Shown: positions 1-9,258 of the stretch, piece after piece
Position numbering within the stretch: the first letter of the stretch is position 1
Layout of the letters: every line of letters begins with the position of its first letter
Made by a program: the position numbers and the translations under genes
Notes under the pieces: model-generated
What the model saw: the letters and a program-made list of their open reading frames with translations, nothing else
What the model was told of the DNA's origin: nothing
Databases searched by the model: none
Origin: RCC90-49c sp051016155
Lineage (GTDB): Bacteria > Bacteroidota > Bacteroidia > Cytophagales > Amoebophilaceae
Reading direction: 5' to 3'
DNA length: 64,000 nt
Assembly (NCBI GenBank): GCA_051016155.1
Contig: CP136537.1
Span: 496,001 to 560,000 of the forward strand

Positions 1-113
1 GATACCGCTATAGTGGCCATCATTTGGACACTTAAATGGGTATACTTCAGGTAGCTATGGCGTGGTTGTTCCCCTTTATTGGGAAAAGCTGGCTTTGGGG
101 GCGTCTTGTTCAA
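1..113 (-). CDS. AtpI-like F0F1 ATPase-associated protein (N-terminal part, runs off window)
   Basis: The frame runs off the left edge. From a TTG at 111-113 it gives a Lys/Pro-rich start followed by SYLKYTHLSVQMMATIAVS. This resembles the N-terminus and first membrane segment of Bacteroidota AtpI/AtpR-type proteins, which sit upstream of the ATP synthase genes and help assemble or supply the F0 ring. The frame overlaps the 3' end of the bactofilin gene by 38 bp, as expected for tightly packed co-directional genes. Only about 37 residues are visible, so the family call rests on a short match. The TTG start is the only plausible one I see. The M23-bactofilin-AtpI order is common in this phylum, which supports the call. 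Confidence 0.6.
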   Translation of the reverse strand, partial: MNKTPPKPAFPNKGEQPRHSYLKYTHLSVQMMATIAV

Positions 114-534
114 TAGATTGATTGTTCTTTAAAAGCGATGCTTCTTGAGCTGAGGCCACCTTTTTATCTTTGATGGGCCCACCCATGTTGCATTTTCCGT
201 TGAACTTAGCTCCCTCCTCAAATACTAGCTTGCTCGTAATAATATCACCATTGACCAGGGCCGTAGGCTTTAAAGTCAGTAAACCTGCAATTTTGATGGT
301 CCCCTGCACCTCTCCACCGATCTCTGCATTCTGAGCCATGATATTCCCTTCTACCATTGAAGTATCTCCTAATACTACCTTGGCTTTGGCTTGAATGCTC
401 CCCACTACTCTACCTTCGACGCGTAGATTGCCTGACGTATGCAAGTTGCCTTCTAGGCTTGTTCCTTTGCCGATAATATTGCTAGAGCTACCTACTGCTT
501 CTCCTGTGATTTCTTTCTTTGTGCTACTAAACAT
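76..534 (-). CDS. Bactofilin family protein (polymer-forming cytoskeletal)
   Basis: 152 aa. After a polar N-terminal tail, residues about 20-115 form repeated short segments rich in Gly, Val, Ile and Ala (for example GRVVGSIQAKAKVVLG). This is the pattern of the right-handed beta-helix bactofilin core (DUF583). The C-terminal tail of about 35 residues is polar. Bactofilins polymerise without nucleotide under the membrane and often position cell-wall enzymes. Here the next gene upstream is an M23 peptidase on the same strand, the usual pairing. The ATG at 532-534 follows an 8-bp periodic repeat leader (541-578). Length is normal for the family. Confidence 0.9.
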   Translation of the reverse strand: MFSSTKKEITGEAVGSSSNIIGKGTSLEGNLHTSGNLRVEGRVVGSIQAKAKVVLGDTSMVEGNIMAQNAEIGGEVQGTIKIAGLLTLKPTALVNGDIITSKLVFEEGAKFNGKCNMGGPIKDKKVASAQEASLLKNNQSIEQDAPKASFSQ

Positions 535-540
535 AACGAA

Positions 541-660
541 GACATTGCATTATTGAATGATTTTGTGATTAAGTGATTTTACAACCATTCCTAGGCTTGG
601 CAAGGCCTACTTTCAAAGTGTTGATGAGACATCAGATGCATTTTGCAACAGCCTCATGAC
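541..660 (-). repeat. Dispersed MITE-like/octamer repeat upstream of bactofilin (copy A)
   Basis: Read on the minus strand, this starts with GAGGCTGTTGC, passes a core TAGGCCTTGCCAAGCCTAG that can fold on itself, and ends in four exact 8-bp steps (AATCACTT, AATCACAA, AATCATTC, AATAATGC) just before the bactofilin start. The same ends, core and octamers occur in another orientation at 6838-6928. A partial copy is at 59981-60125. Confidence 0.6.
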
Positions 661-681
661 AATGAGTTTGCACTTGTAGGG

Positions 682-1551
682 CTAGAAAGTGATGAAGTGT
701 TCAGGGTTGACTGCCTTGCCTTCGTACCAGAGCTCAAAGTGCAAGTGGGGCCCTGTAGACAATTCTCCTGAATTGCCCATAACAGCAATCACATCGCCTG
801 CTTTAACGAAGTTACCAACTTTCTTTAATAATGCAGCATTGTGTTTATAAATGGACACGAGGTCTTTATTGTGTTGCACAACAATCACCCAACCTGTTTC
901 TACCGTCCAAGCAGCCAAAACAACGACGCCATCGGCCACGCTTTTGATAGGTTCATTTTCTCTGGCAACGATATCCACCCCATAGTGTCCTATTTTTTGT
1001 TGAAAAGGTGTAGTAACAATGCCTGTAATAGGAGGGAAGAAAAAAAGCGCTTGTAAGTCCTTGACAGGCTTGTAGTGGGCAGCTGGGGTAGCAACGGCAC
1101 TGTTCTCCCATCCAGGCTGCAACGACATATCTTTCGTCAATAATTCTGGCTCATCAGCCAGGGCCGCTTTGTCTTCAGCTGTTGGCCTCTCCTCCACTTT
1201 GGGCAGCTCGTAAGCAGGCGATTCCTTGCCTGCAATGATACTCTGGAGGAGGGCAATAAACTTTTTCTGCTGGGTGGTCTGTTCCTCTAGGGCATCCACA
1301 GCAGCAGAGAGCTGTAGAATTTCTTTCTTATTTTCTTGCTCTATGTGGATAGGGTTGAACCATTGAGAGAGAATGGTGCTGGCCAACCATAAACTACAAG
1401 CCAATAAGACCGCCATCAACGTCGACAGCAGGACCATGAGCCGGCCATAGCTAAAGCTAAAGGCAGATTTTTCTGCCAGGTCTTCCTTATTGCGAATGAC
1501 AAGCTGGTAGCGGTGCGTTAACCAATTGGAGAAGGACTTGATCGATTTCAA
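682..1551 (-). CDS. M23 family metallopeptidase (LytM-like)
   Basis: A membrane-anchored peptidoglycan endopeptidase or activator. It has a transmembrane segment at about residues 38-62, then a short coiled-coil and linker, then a C-terminal M23 domain. The zinc-site motifs HYGVD (HxxxD) and GPHLHFELW (HxH) are visible. I start it at a TTG (1549-1551), because from there the protein reads KSIKSFSNWLTHRYQLVIRN, which has the look of family N-termini. An ATG at 1669-1671 is in frame, but it would add about 40 residues without family character and overlap the upstream lipoprotein gene by 46 bp. It lies upstream of bactofilin on the same strand, as in other Bacteroidota. Confidence 0.88.
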   Translation of the reverse strand: MKSIKSFSNWLTHRYQLVIRNKEDLAEKSAFSFSYGRLMVLLSTLMAVLLACSLWLASTILSQWFNPIHIEQENKKEILQLSAAVDALEEQTTQQKKFIALLQSIIAGKESPAYELPKVEERPTAEDKAALADEPELLTKDMSLQPGWENSAVATPAAHYKPVKDLQALFFFPPITGIVTTPFQQKIGHYGVDIVARENEPIKSVADGVVVLAAWTVETGWVIVVQHNKDLVSIYKHNAALLKKVGNFVKAGDVIAVMGNSGELSTGPHLHFELWYEGKAVNPEHFITF

Positions 1552-1625
1552 ACCTGAGTGCCTGTTGAAGAGGCAACAAAAGTACGTATTTCCTGGATCA
1601 AGTGTAAGTGCATGCTGTTTTGGCC

Positions 1626-2717
1626 TCAGCCAAATACTGATGCCCCAGCACGAGAAGCCTCCAGGCCGCATCTAGAAGGCGTAGGAGGAGAGGGCAAGAC
1701 TGTCGGCACAGAAGAAACTTCTATACTGATCAGGGAAGCTTTTTCTAGATCTTCAGCAACAGCCTCCCAAAATTGAGCGAGGTATTGCCATCTATTTGCC
1801 AGCGCTTCTCGTCTCTTTTTCTGATTTCCGCTATCCTCAAATTCCTTAAAAATTTGCGCAAGATTACTATATTTTTTTGCCTTATCGTTCTGGCGGTATA
1901 CAAAGCGTTCTAGCAATGCTATGTAATTTTCTTTCAGCCTTTCATTTAACTCTCTATTTCGTATTCCTTGTGCCAAGCTAGAATCATTCTTGAGTGCCCT
2001 GGCAGCGCGGGCAGCTGCTCTTGCATTATCTGGAGTAGGATTCTTGATGGCTTGAGCGGCTGTTTTGAGGCCATCCCAACCGTTCGAAGAAAAGGTATCA
2101 AGCCTATGCTGATAGAGAGGATCATCTATGCTAAGCTCTTCTTCACTGAACCAAGTCGACCATCCTTCTTGAGCATATTTAGATACGTTTTTTATTGCTG
2201 AAGCTAAAGTATCTGATTGAAACTCACTCCCCTCAAAATTTGAGATTGATGACTGTACAAAATCAGATAGCGGCCGCATTTCAGCATCTTGTTCAGCAAG
2301 TTTCTGAAGAGCTTGAACGTTTTCTTGCGTTTCTTGTACGAGCTTTGTCTTTAGTTGTCTTTTTTTCAACTCTTCCCCAATTTTTTCTACAAGTTCTTTC
2401 TTTCTCTTTTCTGCTTCGTCAGCTTCCTTCTGGGCTTGCTTGGCTGCGTCTTCAGCAGCAGCTATTTGGTGTGGGTTCCCAGCAGCCATTGCCTTCTTGA
2501 CTCTTTCTTTCGCCTCTCTCACTTTTTCTTGAAGGGCTTGTACCCGCTGCTCTGCCTGCTCTACTTCTTTCTGGGCTGCTTGAATATCTTCCTGCGTTTT
2601 GGGAACTTGTTTTTCAGGGGGACCACCTGAATTCTTCTGGCAGCTGAAGTAGCCTAATGCTACGCTAGCAAGGAGCGGTAGGATGAAGAGAAAATGATTT
2701 GCTTTGTGGGTGCTCAT
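1626..2717 (-). CDS. Predicted lipoprotein with long coiled coil, function unknown
   Basis: 363 aa. The N-terminus has a signal peptide ending in YFSC, a Bacteroidota-type lipobox, so Cys26 is the likely lipidated residue. Residues about 40-150 are almost entirely heptad-rich Glu/Lys/Gln/Ala helix, a strong coiled coil. The rest is helical and has no domain I recognise. The extreme C-terminus overlaps the longer possible start of the M23 gene. Such coiled-coil lipoproteins could tether envelope layers, but that is inference. It is unlike the TPR/HEAT lipoproteins further along and shares no motif with them. Confidence 0.7.
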   Translation of the reverse strand: MSTHKANHFLFILPLLASVALGYFSCQKNSGGPPEKQVPKTQEDIQAAQKEVEQAEQRVQALQEKVREAKERVKKAMAAGNPHQIAAAEDAAKQAQKEADEAEKRKKELVEKIGEELKKRQLKTKLVQETQENVQALQKLAEQDAEMRPLSDFVQSSISNFEGSEFQSDTLASAIKNVSKYAQEGWSTWFSEEELSIDDPLYQHRLDTFSSNGWDGLKTAAQAIKNPTPDNARAAARAARALKNDSSLAQGIRNRELNERLKENYIALLERFVYRQNDKAKKYSNLAQIFKEFEDSGNQKKRREALANRWQYLAQFWEAVAEDLEKASLISIEVSSVPTVLPSPPTPSRCGLEASRAGASVFG

Positions 2718-2962
2718 GCTATAATTGTTGGCGTTGCTTATCTATACTTAATTTACGTAGCAACATTAAGATTTGCTGTCTACTCATACCCCTGTGGAAC
2801 CGTACTTTTAACAGCATCTATTACATTATGTAAAGGTACTCAAAATATAATCTAATAGACCTTTTTTATCACCTAATCACCTCCTTACTTTTTAGCATGC
2901 CTCTAGAGGTATTTTAGGGGTTCAAAAGAGGCCCAATGCCAGCAACGCTGCCCCTATGTCTC

Positions 2963-5900
2963 CTACAGCGCTTCTCCAGGGTCACTGACTTGCATTGCCT
3001 CATACACAACATCATGTATCCGCGTACGCACATTCGTTGTCGCTAACTTAGGGTTATCCGCGTCAGGATAAGTACGATTAGACAGGAAAACATACACTAG
3101 ATCGTACTGAGGGTCTACCCAGGCAGTAGTGCCTGTAAATCCACTATGGCCATACGTGTCAGGAGAAGCATACACCGAAGTAGGACCTGTCCCAATGCCC
3201 GTAGGTTTGTCCCAGCCCAGTCCTCTACGACTATTTTTGGAGTGCTTGGCAGCAAATTGCGTGACGACTCCTTTTTCGAGATACCTTTTTCCCCCATAGT
3301 AACCATCCTGCAGATTCATCTGCAAGATGATGGCCAGGCTATTGGCATTGCTAAACAAGCCTGCATTGCCTGCCACACCGCCATACAGCGCTGCCATAGG
3401 GTCGTGTACAGTGCCGTGAATCAGCGTGTTTCTCAAAGCCATATCTTCCTCTGCAGGAGCGATAGCATGGACAGCGAATTTTTGCAAAGGACGATAAGTA
3501 GTAGTCACGCCTAAAGGGGCGTAAAAATGCGTCTCCAAGAAGTGATCCATAGGCTGCTGTAGCAGGCGCTCTACCAAGCGGTGCATCATGTAAGTGCCCA
3601 CACAGCTATACTGGTAGTCATACCTCCCCAGCCAGTCGCTTTTTCGCAGCGCTGAAGCCACGCAAGTGTCCCACACCAGGTCTCGGAGCCAATCTGCTCC
3701 ATACAGATGCTCCGCCAGCTGATAATGATAAGTGGCAGAAGGGTGCTTGCTGAATAATTGAGGACGCAGCTGCCCGTCTTCGTCTAGAATGACCTCTTTC
3801 AGCTCCTGATGAAGGTACGGCAGCAAACCTGCCTGGTGTGCTAAGATTTTCCTGATTTTCATTCTGCCTTTGTTCGTGCCGCGCAATTCTGGCATGTAAA
3901 AAGACATCTTTTTTTTGAGGTTCAGCGTTTCTTCACCCACCAAGTACATGAGGGCTTGCAGCGTCCCTACCACCTTAGTGATAGACGCAATGTCATAGAG
4001 CGTCCCAGGCGTCACTGGCTGGTGCTTTTCATAAGTATGATACCCATAGCCCTTTTCAAAGACGACCTTGCCTTGTCTGGCCACCAGCACTTGGCAGCCA
4101 GGCGTGGCTTCAGCAGCAATGGCCTCTTCTGCAATGGTGTCAATCGCTTGTAGGGCATAACTATCCATGCCTACGGCCTCGGGATGCGTGTAGCCCAGTC
4201 GCTGCAAGGCAGCCGTTCTAATGCCCCAGCCCGCCTGCCAAGCCCCTGGAATAGAAACCGGCAAATGCCCCATGGCAGGCAGTGCACCAAAAATGATCTG
4301 CGGCACTACCTTTTCAGCCACTGCATCATCTTCATAGGGCATAATAACGTGTTTGAAGTTCTTGAAGCATTCCAGGCTATATGCACTGCCAAAAGGCACC
4401 ACGATCACGGCAGTCTCTTCCTCTAGGGCTTGGAGAAAGTGCAGCTCCTCTGGCGTAAGGCCAAACTGGCTGCTGCGTTTTCCATGCATGCCATGAATAT
4501 CCACGATGACCACCTGGTAGTCTTTGAGCGTATGAGCCAGTGTTTCTAGCGTCATAGAGGCGCGTGCCAGCGCGTAAGAGTCTACTGGAGCATACTTCTG
4601 AAGCATCCTCGAAAACACAGTGCTTCCAGCGGCTTGCTGCGGCCCTGTATCGCTGATAGCTTCCGAACGCTCCTCCTTGGTTTTGGCTTCACCAGCTTCG
4701 TTGACAATGGATAGAGAAGCGATTTTCAGCTGATCCAGATCTCTGAGCGGTATTAGATCCGCTTCATTAGCCACTACAGTGACTGCTTGCTCAAATAGTT
4801 GCTGCTTGAGTAGGTGCGCTTGGGGCGTATGCAGCTGCTCCGCTAGGTTTTGAGGCACCATAGGCTGCCATTGGTGCAAGTGCATCTGGTGCTTGACCCT
4901 CAAAATCTGTTTCACCTTTTCATCTACCACATGACGGTCTACTTCGCCTTGCTGGAGGGCTTGCTGAATTCGCTCAATAGCTATGGGTACAGCTTCTGGA
5001 CATACCAGCACATCATTGCCTGCTTGGAGGGCTAGCAGTGCGGCCTCGCCAGATGGATAATGGGTACTAACCGCTTTCATTCTTAAGGCATCTGTAAAAG
5101 CCAACCCTCGAAATCCGAGCTGTTGTTTGAGCAAATCGGTCACTACTTCTTGAGAGAGGGTAGTAGCGTGATCAGGGGTAGGATCATACGCTGGAACGTG
5201 GAGATGTGCCACCATGATGCCTTGAAGGCCTGCCTCAATGGCCTTTTTAAAAGGAAATAGCTCTAAGGCATCTAGCCGCTCTCGGTCATGTGTGATAATG
5301 GGCAATTCATAGTGAGAGTCTTTGCTAGTATCTCCATGTCCAGGAAAATGCTTGGCCACGGCCAGAATGCCATGGTCTTGCAAGCCCTGCATGTAAGCGG
5401 TTCCTTTAGCAGCTACTTTTTCTTTGTGCTCCCCAAAAGACCGCCTTCCAATTACTGGATTGTCTGGATTGTTATTCACATCGATGACTGGTGAAAAGTT
5501 GATGTGAACACCCATCAGCTTGAGTTGTCGCGCTATTTCAGCCCCCATGTCATAAATCAACCGATCATCTCGCAGCGCCCCCAATGTCATTTGTCGAGGA
5601 TAGCTGAGAGCGTTCTTGAGCCGCATGCCCAAGCCCCACTCAGCATCCATAGCGATCAAAAGGGGCGTCTTGGCAGCTTGCTGATAGCGATTGGTAAGAG
5701 CTACCTGGTTCTCAGGCGTACCTTGAAAGAAAAGTAATCCGCCCACATTGTATTGTTGAATCAGCACTTCTGTGGCCTGATAGTGCGCTTCGTCTTTGTT
5801 AGAGTGGGCAGGAATCATAATAAGTTGCGCAATGCGCTCCTCTTCCGAAAGACTTTGTAATATCTGCTCTACCCAAGCCTCTGGATTTGTTACACTGTTA

Positions 5901-5983
5901 TCTTCTTGAGTGTACCCCAAAAAGGAGCTCCCGACCAGCAGGCAGAAGAAGGATATCCAATGGTTGAAGTATTGTTTCCTCAT
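2963..5983 (-). CDS. Glycoside hydrolase family 3 (beta-N-acetylhexosaminidase) fused to serine beta-lactamase-like domain
   Basis: About 1006 aa. The start at 5981-5983 gives a clean signal peptide (MRKQYFNHWISFFCLLVG), so the product is exported. A longer in-frame start at 6073 would overlap the next gene and precede the signal peptide. The N-terminal half is a NagZ-like GH3 domain with KHFPGHGDT near residue 210 and FTDAL near 296 containing the nucleophile Asp. The C-terminal half is a class C beta-lactamase/esterase fold with SITK (SxxK) near 666, YSC near 791 in the YxN position (Cys replaces Asn) and HSGFTGT near 948. This fusion is a known Bacteroidota architecture, probably for cell-wall turnover. 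Confidence 0.9.
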   Translation of the reverse strand: MRKQYFNHWISFFCLLVGSSFLGYTQEDNSVTNPEAWVEQILQSLSEEERIAQLIMIPAHSNKDEAHYQATEVLIQQYNVGGLLFFQGTPENQVALTNRYQQAAKTPLLIAMDAEWGLGMRLKNALSYPRQMTLGALRDDRLIYDMGAEIARQLKLMGVHINFSPVIDVNNNPDNPVIGRRSFGEHKEKVAAKGTAYMQGLQDHGILAVAKHFPGHGDTSKDSHYELPIITHDRERLDALELFPFKKAIEAGLQGIMVAHLHVPAYDPTPDHATTLSQEVVTDLLKQQLGFRGLAFTDALRMKAVSTHYPSGEAALLALQAGNDVLVCPEAVPIAIERIQQALQQGEVDRHVVDEKVKQILRVKHQMHLHQWQPMVPQNLAEQLHTPQAHLLKQQLFEQAVTVVANEADLIPLRDLDQLKIASLSIVNEAGEAKTKEERSEAISDTGPQQAAGSTVFSRMLQKYAPVDSYALARASMTLETLAHTLKDYQVVIVDIHGMHGKRSSQFGLTPEELHFLQALEEETAVIVVPFGSAYSLECFKNFKHVIMPYEDDAVAEKVVPQIIFGALPAMGHLPVSIPGAWQAGWGIRTAALQRLGYTHPEAVGMDSYALQAIDTIAEEAIAAEATPGCQVLVARQGKVVFEKGYGYHTYEKHQPVTPGTLYDIASITKVVGTLQALMYLVGEETLNLKKKMSFYMPELRGTNKGRMKIRKILAHQAGLLPYLHQELKEVILDEDGQLRPQLFSKHPSATYHYQLAEHLYGADWLRDLVWDTCVASALRKSDWLGRYDYQYSCVGTYMMHRLVERLLQQPMDHFLETHFYAPLGVTTTYRPLQKFAVHAIAPAEEDMALRNTLIHGTVHDPMAALYGGVAGNAGLFSNANSLAIILQMNLQDGYYGGKRYLEKGVVTQFAAKHSKNSRRGLGWDKPTGIGTGPTSVYASPDTYGHSGFTGTTAWVDPQYDLVYVFLSNRTYPDADNPKLATTNVRTRIHDVVYEAMQVSDPGEAL

Positions 5984-6047
5984 AGGTGTATTGTTTTGTG
6001 GTGAAACATCATTAATACTACCAGATAGTTCAATACGAAGCACTCTG

Positions 6048-6674
6048 CTACTGCTGGGCTGCTTCCCACTCACCTCTCAGCATGGACAAGTAGATGATGT
6101 CCCAATGCCTACCGTTACTCCAGGCAACGTGTCTTAACCTTCCTTCATATTGGAACCCTAGCTTCTTTGCCAGTTGTAAACTAGCCTCGTTTTCGGGCAC
6201 ACATCGATATTGCATTCTTTCTAAGTCAAAATTAGAAAAAGCATAGTCTATCATCCTCTTGCTCGCTTCAGTGGCGATCCCTTTTCCCCAGTGTGCTTCA
6301 CTGATGGCCAGGCCCATCTCCATTCTCTTATGTTCTTTCGCTGCATCAGCGCAGCCAATGGTTCCTATCACCTTGGTAGGCTCACGTTGCATCAGGATCA
6401 CAAAAGGCCCTACCCAATAGTCTCTCTCAAATATTTCCTGGCTTTCTTGAATAAATTTTTTCGAATCTTCCACGCTTCGATGTGCTCTCCACCTAGTATA
6501 TCTGCTTACGTTCTCATTAGAGGCATACGCAAAAATAGAGGCAGCATCTTCTTCACAAGGCCTCCTGAGGAGCAGTCGATCCGTCTCCAGGACCACCGAT
6601 TCATCGCTGGCGCTATGCGCTGAAGAAGAAGATGGCAGCCAAGACTTCTTCGAATGTTCATTACTCGACTTCAT
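6048..6674 (-). CDS. GNAT family N-acetyltransferase (RimJ/RimL-like)
   Basis: 208 aa. A disordered Ser-rich N-terminal extension of about 27 residues precedes the typical start of a RimJ/RimL-like GNAT domain, ETDRLLLRRP. The acetyl-CoA loop is visible as HWGKGIATEA, a variant of the Q/RxxGxG/A motif. The following NEASLQLAKKLGFQYEGRLR is the conserved C-terminal segment of the family. These enzymes acetylate protein N-termini or small molecules; the substrate here cannot be told. The gene is upstream of the GH3 fusion on the same strand with about 64 bp between them, so they may be co-transcribed. Confidence 0.88.
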   Translation of the reverse strand: MKSSNEHSKKSWLPSSSSAHSASDESVVLETDRLLLRRPCEEDAASIFAYASNENVSRYTRWRAHRSVEDSKKFIQESQEIFERDYWVGPFVILMQREPTKVIGTIGCADAAKEHKRMEMGLAISEAHWGKGIATEASKRMIDYAFSNFDLERMQYRCVPENEASLQLAKKLGFQYEGRLRHVAWSNGRHWDIIYLSMLRGEWEAAQQ

Positions 6675-6837
6675 ATTATTTCAAAAAAATTACGCGTTTC
6701 TACCTTAAGACCTGTAGCCTACTACATGATGCCTACTTATGGATACAGATTTAGTAGTCTACTTTATAGTTACTGATCTCGTGATCTTTTATTGCACTGT
6801 TGTTGATAGCCCTCTTTCTTGACCTTGAAGCATCCCG

Positions 6838-6928
6838 AGACCGTTGCGAAACCTGTCGACGCTCTAAAAATAGGCCTTGCCAATCCTAGAACTAGTTTTT
6901 TTAATCATTCAATAATGCAATGGTCTCA
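6838..6928 (+). repeat. MITE-like dispersed repeat with terminal inverted repeats (copy B)
   Basis: The unit begins GAGACCGTTGC and ends GCAATGGTCTC, an 11-bp terminal inverted repeat with one mismatch. Internally it has TAGGCCTTGCCAATCCTAG and the octamers AATCATTC, AATAATGC and AATGGTCT. It sits in the divergent gap (6675-7031) between the GNAT and HsdR_N genes. I see no gene in that gap. Confidence 0.55.
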
Positions 6929-7031
6929 TACCGTTGAGCAACCTTCAAGGTAAGTGAGCAACAAGTTAAAGGATGTTCATTAAAATATTAGCTTGGCCTC
7001 TAGTAAAGCGATTAAGCTGTAGCTTAGTCCC

Positions 7032-7496
7032 ATGCAATCCCTCAATCTGCCTTCTTTCGACTACAAGATACAACGCTCAGCAACAGGTTATAGCATTTTT
7101 GACGTTGTGCGCAAGAAATACGTATTGCTAACACCTGAAGAATGGGTTCGGCAGCATTTCTTGCACTATTTGATAGGCCCTTTGTCGTACCCTCGCTCGT
7201 TGTGTCAGCTAGAGCAAGAAATAAGGTATAACCAGCTCCAGCGTCGGCCTGACATCGTTGTCTACGACCGCTCGGCCAGCCCTTTGGTTGTGGTGGAGTG
7301 CAAAGCCCCTCACGTTGATCTCAACCAAGAAGTGTTAGATCAGCTGGCCCGCTACAACGCTTGCCTCCGAGCCAAGGTACTTGTCATTACCAACGGAATC
7401 CGCCACTTTTGCTGGCGATGGGATGAGGAGACAACGCAGCACGTGCTACTATCAGACATCCCCTGCTTCGACGCCCTTACGCTTTCGACGAAATGA
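7032..7496 (+). CDS. Type I restriction HsdR N-terminal domain protein (PD-(D/E)XK fold)
   Basis: 154 aa, a stand-alone HSDR_N_2-type domain. The nuclease-fold signature is visible as RRPDIVVYD (the PD motif), followed by VVVECKAP (ExK) about 20 residues later. The conserved QLARYNACLRAK helix and VITNGIRHFCW strand come next. Short proteins of this type are widespread in Bacteroidota chromosomes without HsdM/HsdS partners, and none are nearby here. Their role is unknown. The ATG lies a short distance after a possible promoter region, and the M20 peptidase gene follows 70 bp downstream on the same strand. Confidence 0.85.
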   Translation: MQSLNLPSFDYKIQRSATGYSIFDVVRKKYVLLTPEEWVRQHFLHYLIGPLSYPRSLCQLEQEIRYNQLQRRPDIVVYDRSASPLVVVECKAPHVDLNQEVLDQLARYNACLRAKVLVITNGIRHFCWRWDEETTQHVLLSDIPCFDALTLSTK

Positions 7497-7566
7497 ATCC
7501 TTTACGCTGTCTCCAGATACAGTCAAGCGGTGTGTTGCCTGATATATTCGACAATAAAGTACTACT

Positions 7567-8946
7567 ATGCCGAACGTAAAAGCCTACGTAGAAACACATC
7601 AAGAACGCTTTCTCACCGAATTGATGGACTTTTTACGTATTCCTTCCGTGGGTACTTCCCAAGAGTATGCGACTGATACCCGCAGAGCAGCCGAGTTTGT
7701 CCAGCAGAAACTCCTTGAGGCAGGGGCAGACCAAGCCAGACTAATCGAAACCGGGCGCCACCCCTTGGTGTATGGTGAGAAGATGGTGGATAAAAACCTA
7801 CCGACTGTACTTGTCTATGGGCACTATGATGTACAGCCTGCCGATCCTGAGGCGCTTTGGAATACACCGCCTTTTGAGCCCATTATCAAGGCAGGGAAAA
7901 TATATGCTCGAGGCGCTTCTGACGATAAAGGACAGGTATATAGCCATATCAAGGCCCTAGAGACTATGGTGGCTACGGGGCAGCTGCCTTGCAACCTTAA
8001 ATTCCTGATCGAAGGCGAAGAAGAGAGTGGCTCTGAAAGTTTAGCACAGTTCCTCCAAGACCCACAAAACCAGGCTTTACTCCAAGCAGATACGCTCTTG
8101 CTGTCAGACACTGCCTTGATCTCCCTTGAGCAACCCTCTCTTACCGTAGCCCTGAGGGGCATTGTCTACCTAGAGATAGAAGTGACAGGGCCCAATAGAG
8201 ACCTGCACTCTGGGGTTTATGGCGGAGCTGTGGGCAATCCTATCAATATCCTCTGCCAAATGCTAGCCGCCCTGCAAGACCAAGACCGACGCATTACCAT
8301 TCCCGGCTTTTACGATCAGGTCGAGGAGCTATCAGCAACAGCACGCACGGCCCTTAATCAGCTTCCTTTTGATCTGTCAGCGTACCAGCAAGACTTAGGC
8401 ATAAAAGCTGTGGCAGGAGAGGAGAGCTACACCACAATCGAGCGTGCCAGCATTAGGCCTTCTTTGGATATCAATGGCATTTGGGGAGGCTATACAGGAG
8501 AAGGAGGCAAAACAGTGCTGCCTGCCAAAGCCTACGCCAAAGTATCTATGCGGCTTGTGCCTCACCAAGAGGCCTCCGAGATAGTCGCCCAATTCACAGA
8601 CTATTTGACGCACTTAGCACCCCAAGGCGTCCAAGTAAATGTCAAAGTTGTACACGCTGGTAGCAATGCTGTAGTTATTAATAGTGAATCACCCCCCTTA
8701 CACGCAGCCCAAAAAGCCTTTGAAGAAGTTTGGGGCAAGGCGCCACTACTGACACGATGTGGCGGCAGTATTCCTATTGTGACCCAACTTAAAGAAGCCC
8801 TCCACTGCGATGTGGTAATGATGGGCTTTGGTCTTGACTCTGACGCTGTTCACTCGCCCAATGAACATTTTGGTTTAACCAACTTTTTCAAAGGCATTGA
8901 TACTATAGTTGCTTTTTACAAGCACCTGGCAATGCTACATTCATAG
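7567..8946 (+). CDS. M20 family dipeptidase (zinc metallopeptidase)
   Basis: 459 aa, full length for the M20 dipeptidase/carnosinase-like group. Zinc-site motifs are visible: GHYDVQP near residue 85, GASDDKGQ near 117, EGEEESGS near 148 with the general-base Glu and adjacent ligand, and HSPNEHF near the C-terminus. The dimerisation (lid) domain lies between residues about 200 and 350. It should cleave dipeptides in the cytoplasm, plausible for a host-dependent bacterium feeding on peptides. No signal peptide is present. Confidence 0.93.
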   Translation: MPNVKAYVETHQERFLTELMDFLRIPSVGTSQEYATDTRRAAEFVQQKLLEAGADQARLIETGRHPLVYGEKMVDKNLPTVLVYGHYDVQPADPEALWNTPPFEPIIKAGKIYARGASDDKGQVYSHIKALETMVATGQLPCNLKFLIEGEEESGSESLAQFLQDPQNQALLQADTLLLSDTALISLEQPSLTVALRGIVYLEIEVTGPNRDLHSGVYGGAVGNPINILCQMLAALQDQDRRITIPGFYDQVEELSATARTALNQLPFDLSAYQQDLGIKAVAGEESYTTIERASIRPSLDINGIWGGYTGEGGKTVLPAKAYAKVSMRLVPHQEASEIVAQFTDYLTHLAPQGVQVNVKVVHAGSNAVVINSESPPLHAAQKAFEEVWGKAPLLTRCGGSIPIVTQLKEALHCDVVMMGFGLDSDAVHSPNEHFGLTNFFKGIDTIVAFYKHLAMLHS

Positions 8947-9079
8947 CTCTCTTATCTACTCACCAATGAACTGGGGGAGTGCTGCTTGGGTTTTCTAGCG
9001 TGGTGGGCTATATTTGTTGCCACTATGGCAAAAGAGGATGCGAAAGCAGCCATGGATAGTAGGCCAGGTATAAAACTTT

Positions 9080-9153
9080 GGGGAATTAGCTCAGCTGGCT
9101 AGAGCGTCTGCTTTGCACGCAGAAGGTCATCGGTTCGACTCCGATATTCTCCA
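9080..9153 (+). tRNA. tRNA-Ala (TGC)
   Basis: A 74-nt cloverleaf. Acceptor GGGGAAT pairs with ATTCTCC (one G-U), the anticodon loop TTTGCAC gives anticodon TGC, the T arm is ATCGG-TTCGACT-CCGAT, and the discriminator is A at 9153. CCA is not encoded. Its 3' end abuts the terminus of a decayed integrative element. Confidence 0.97.
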
Positions 9154-9258
9154 CTTACTTAAATCGCTGATTATCAGGAATTTACACAGATTTTAACCTC
9201 TCAAAAAAATTTTTCAAAAACTTTGAATTACACTATCAATTACACTAGAAGCCTCCTT
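9154..9258. other. Integrative-element terminus at the 3' end of tRNA-Ala
   Basis: Starting 75 bp after the tRNA end is a segment containing CTATCAATTACACTAGAAGC and then the 3' end of a toprim-protein relic. The same segment occurs 75 bp after the tRNA-Val fragment ending at 40966. The identical spacing marks both as ends of homologous tRNA-targeting elements. Confidence 0.6.

Noticed and set aside
1552..1671. N-terminal extension of the M23 peptidase
   Set aside because: It has no signal or family-like residues and overlaps the upstream gene; the TTG at 1549-1551 fits family N-termini better.
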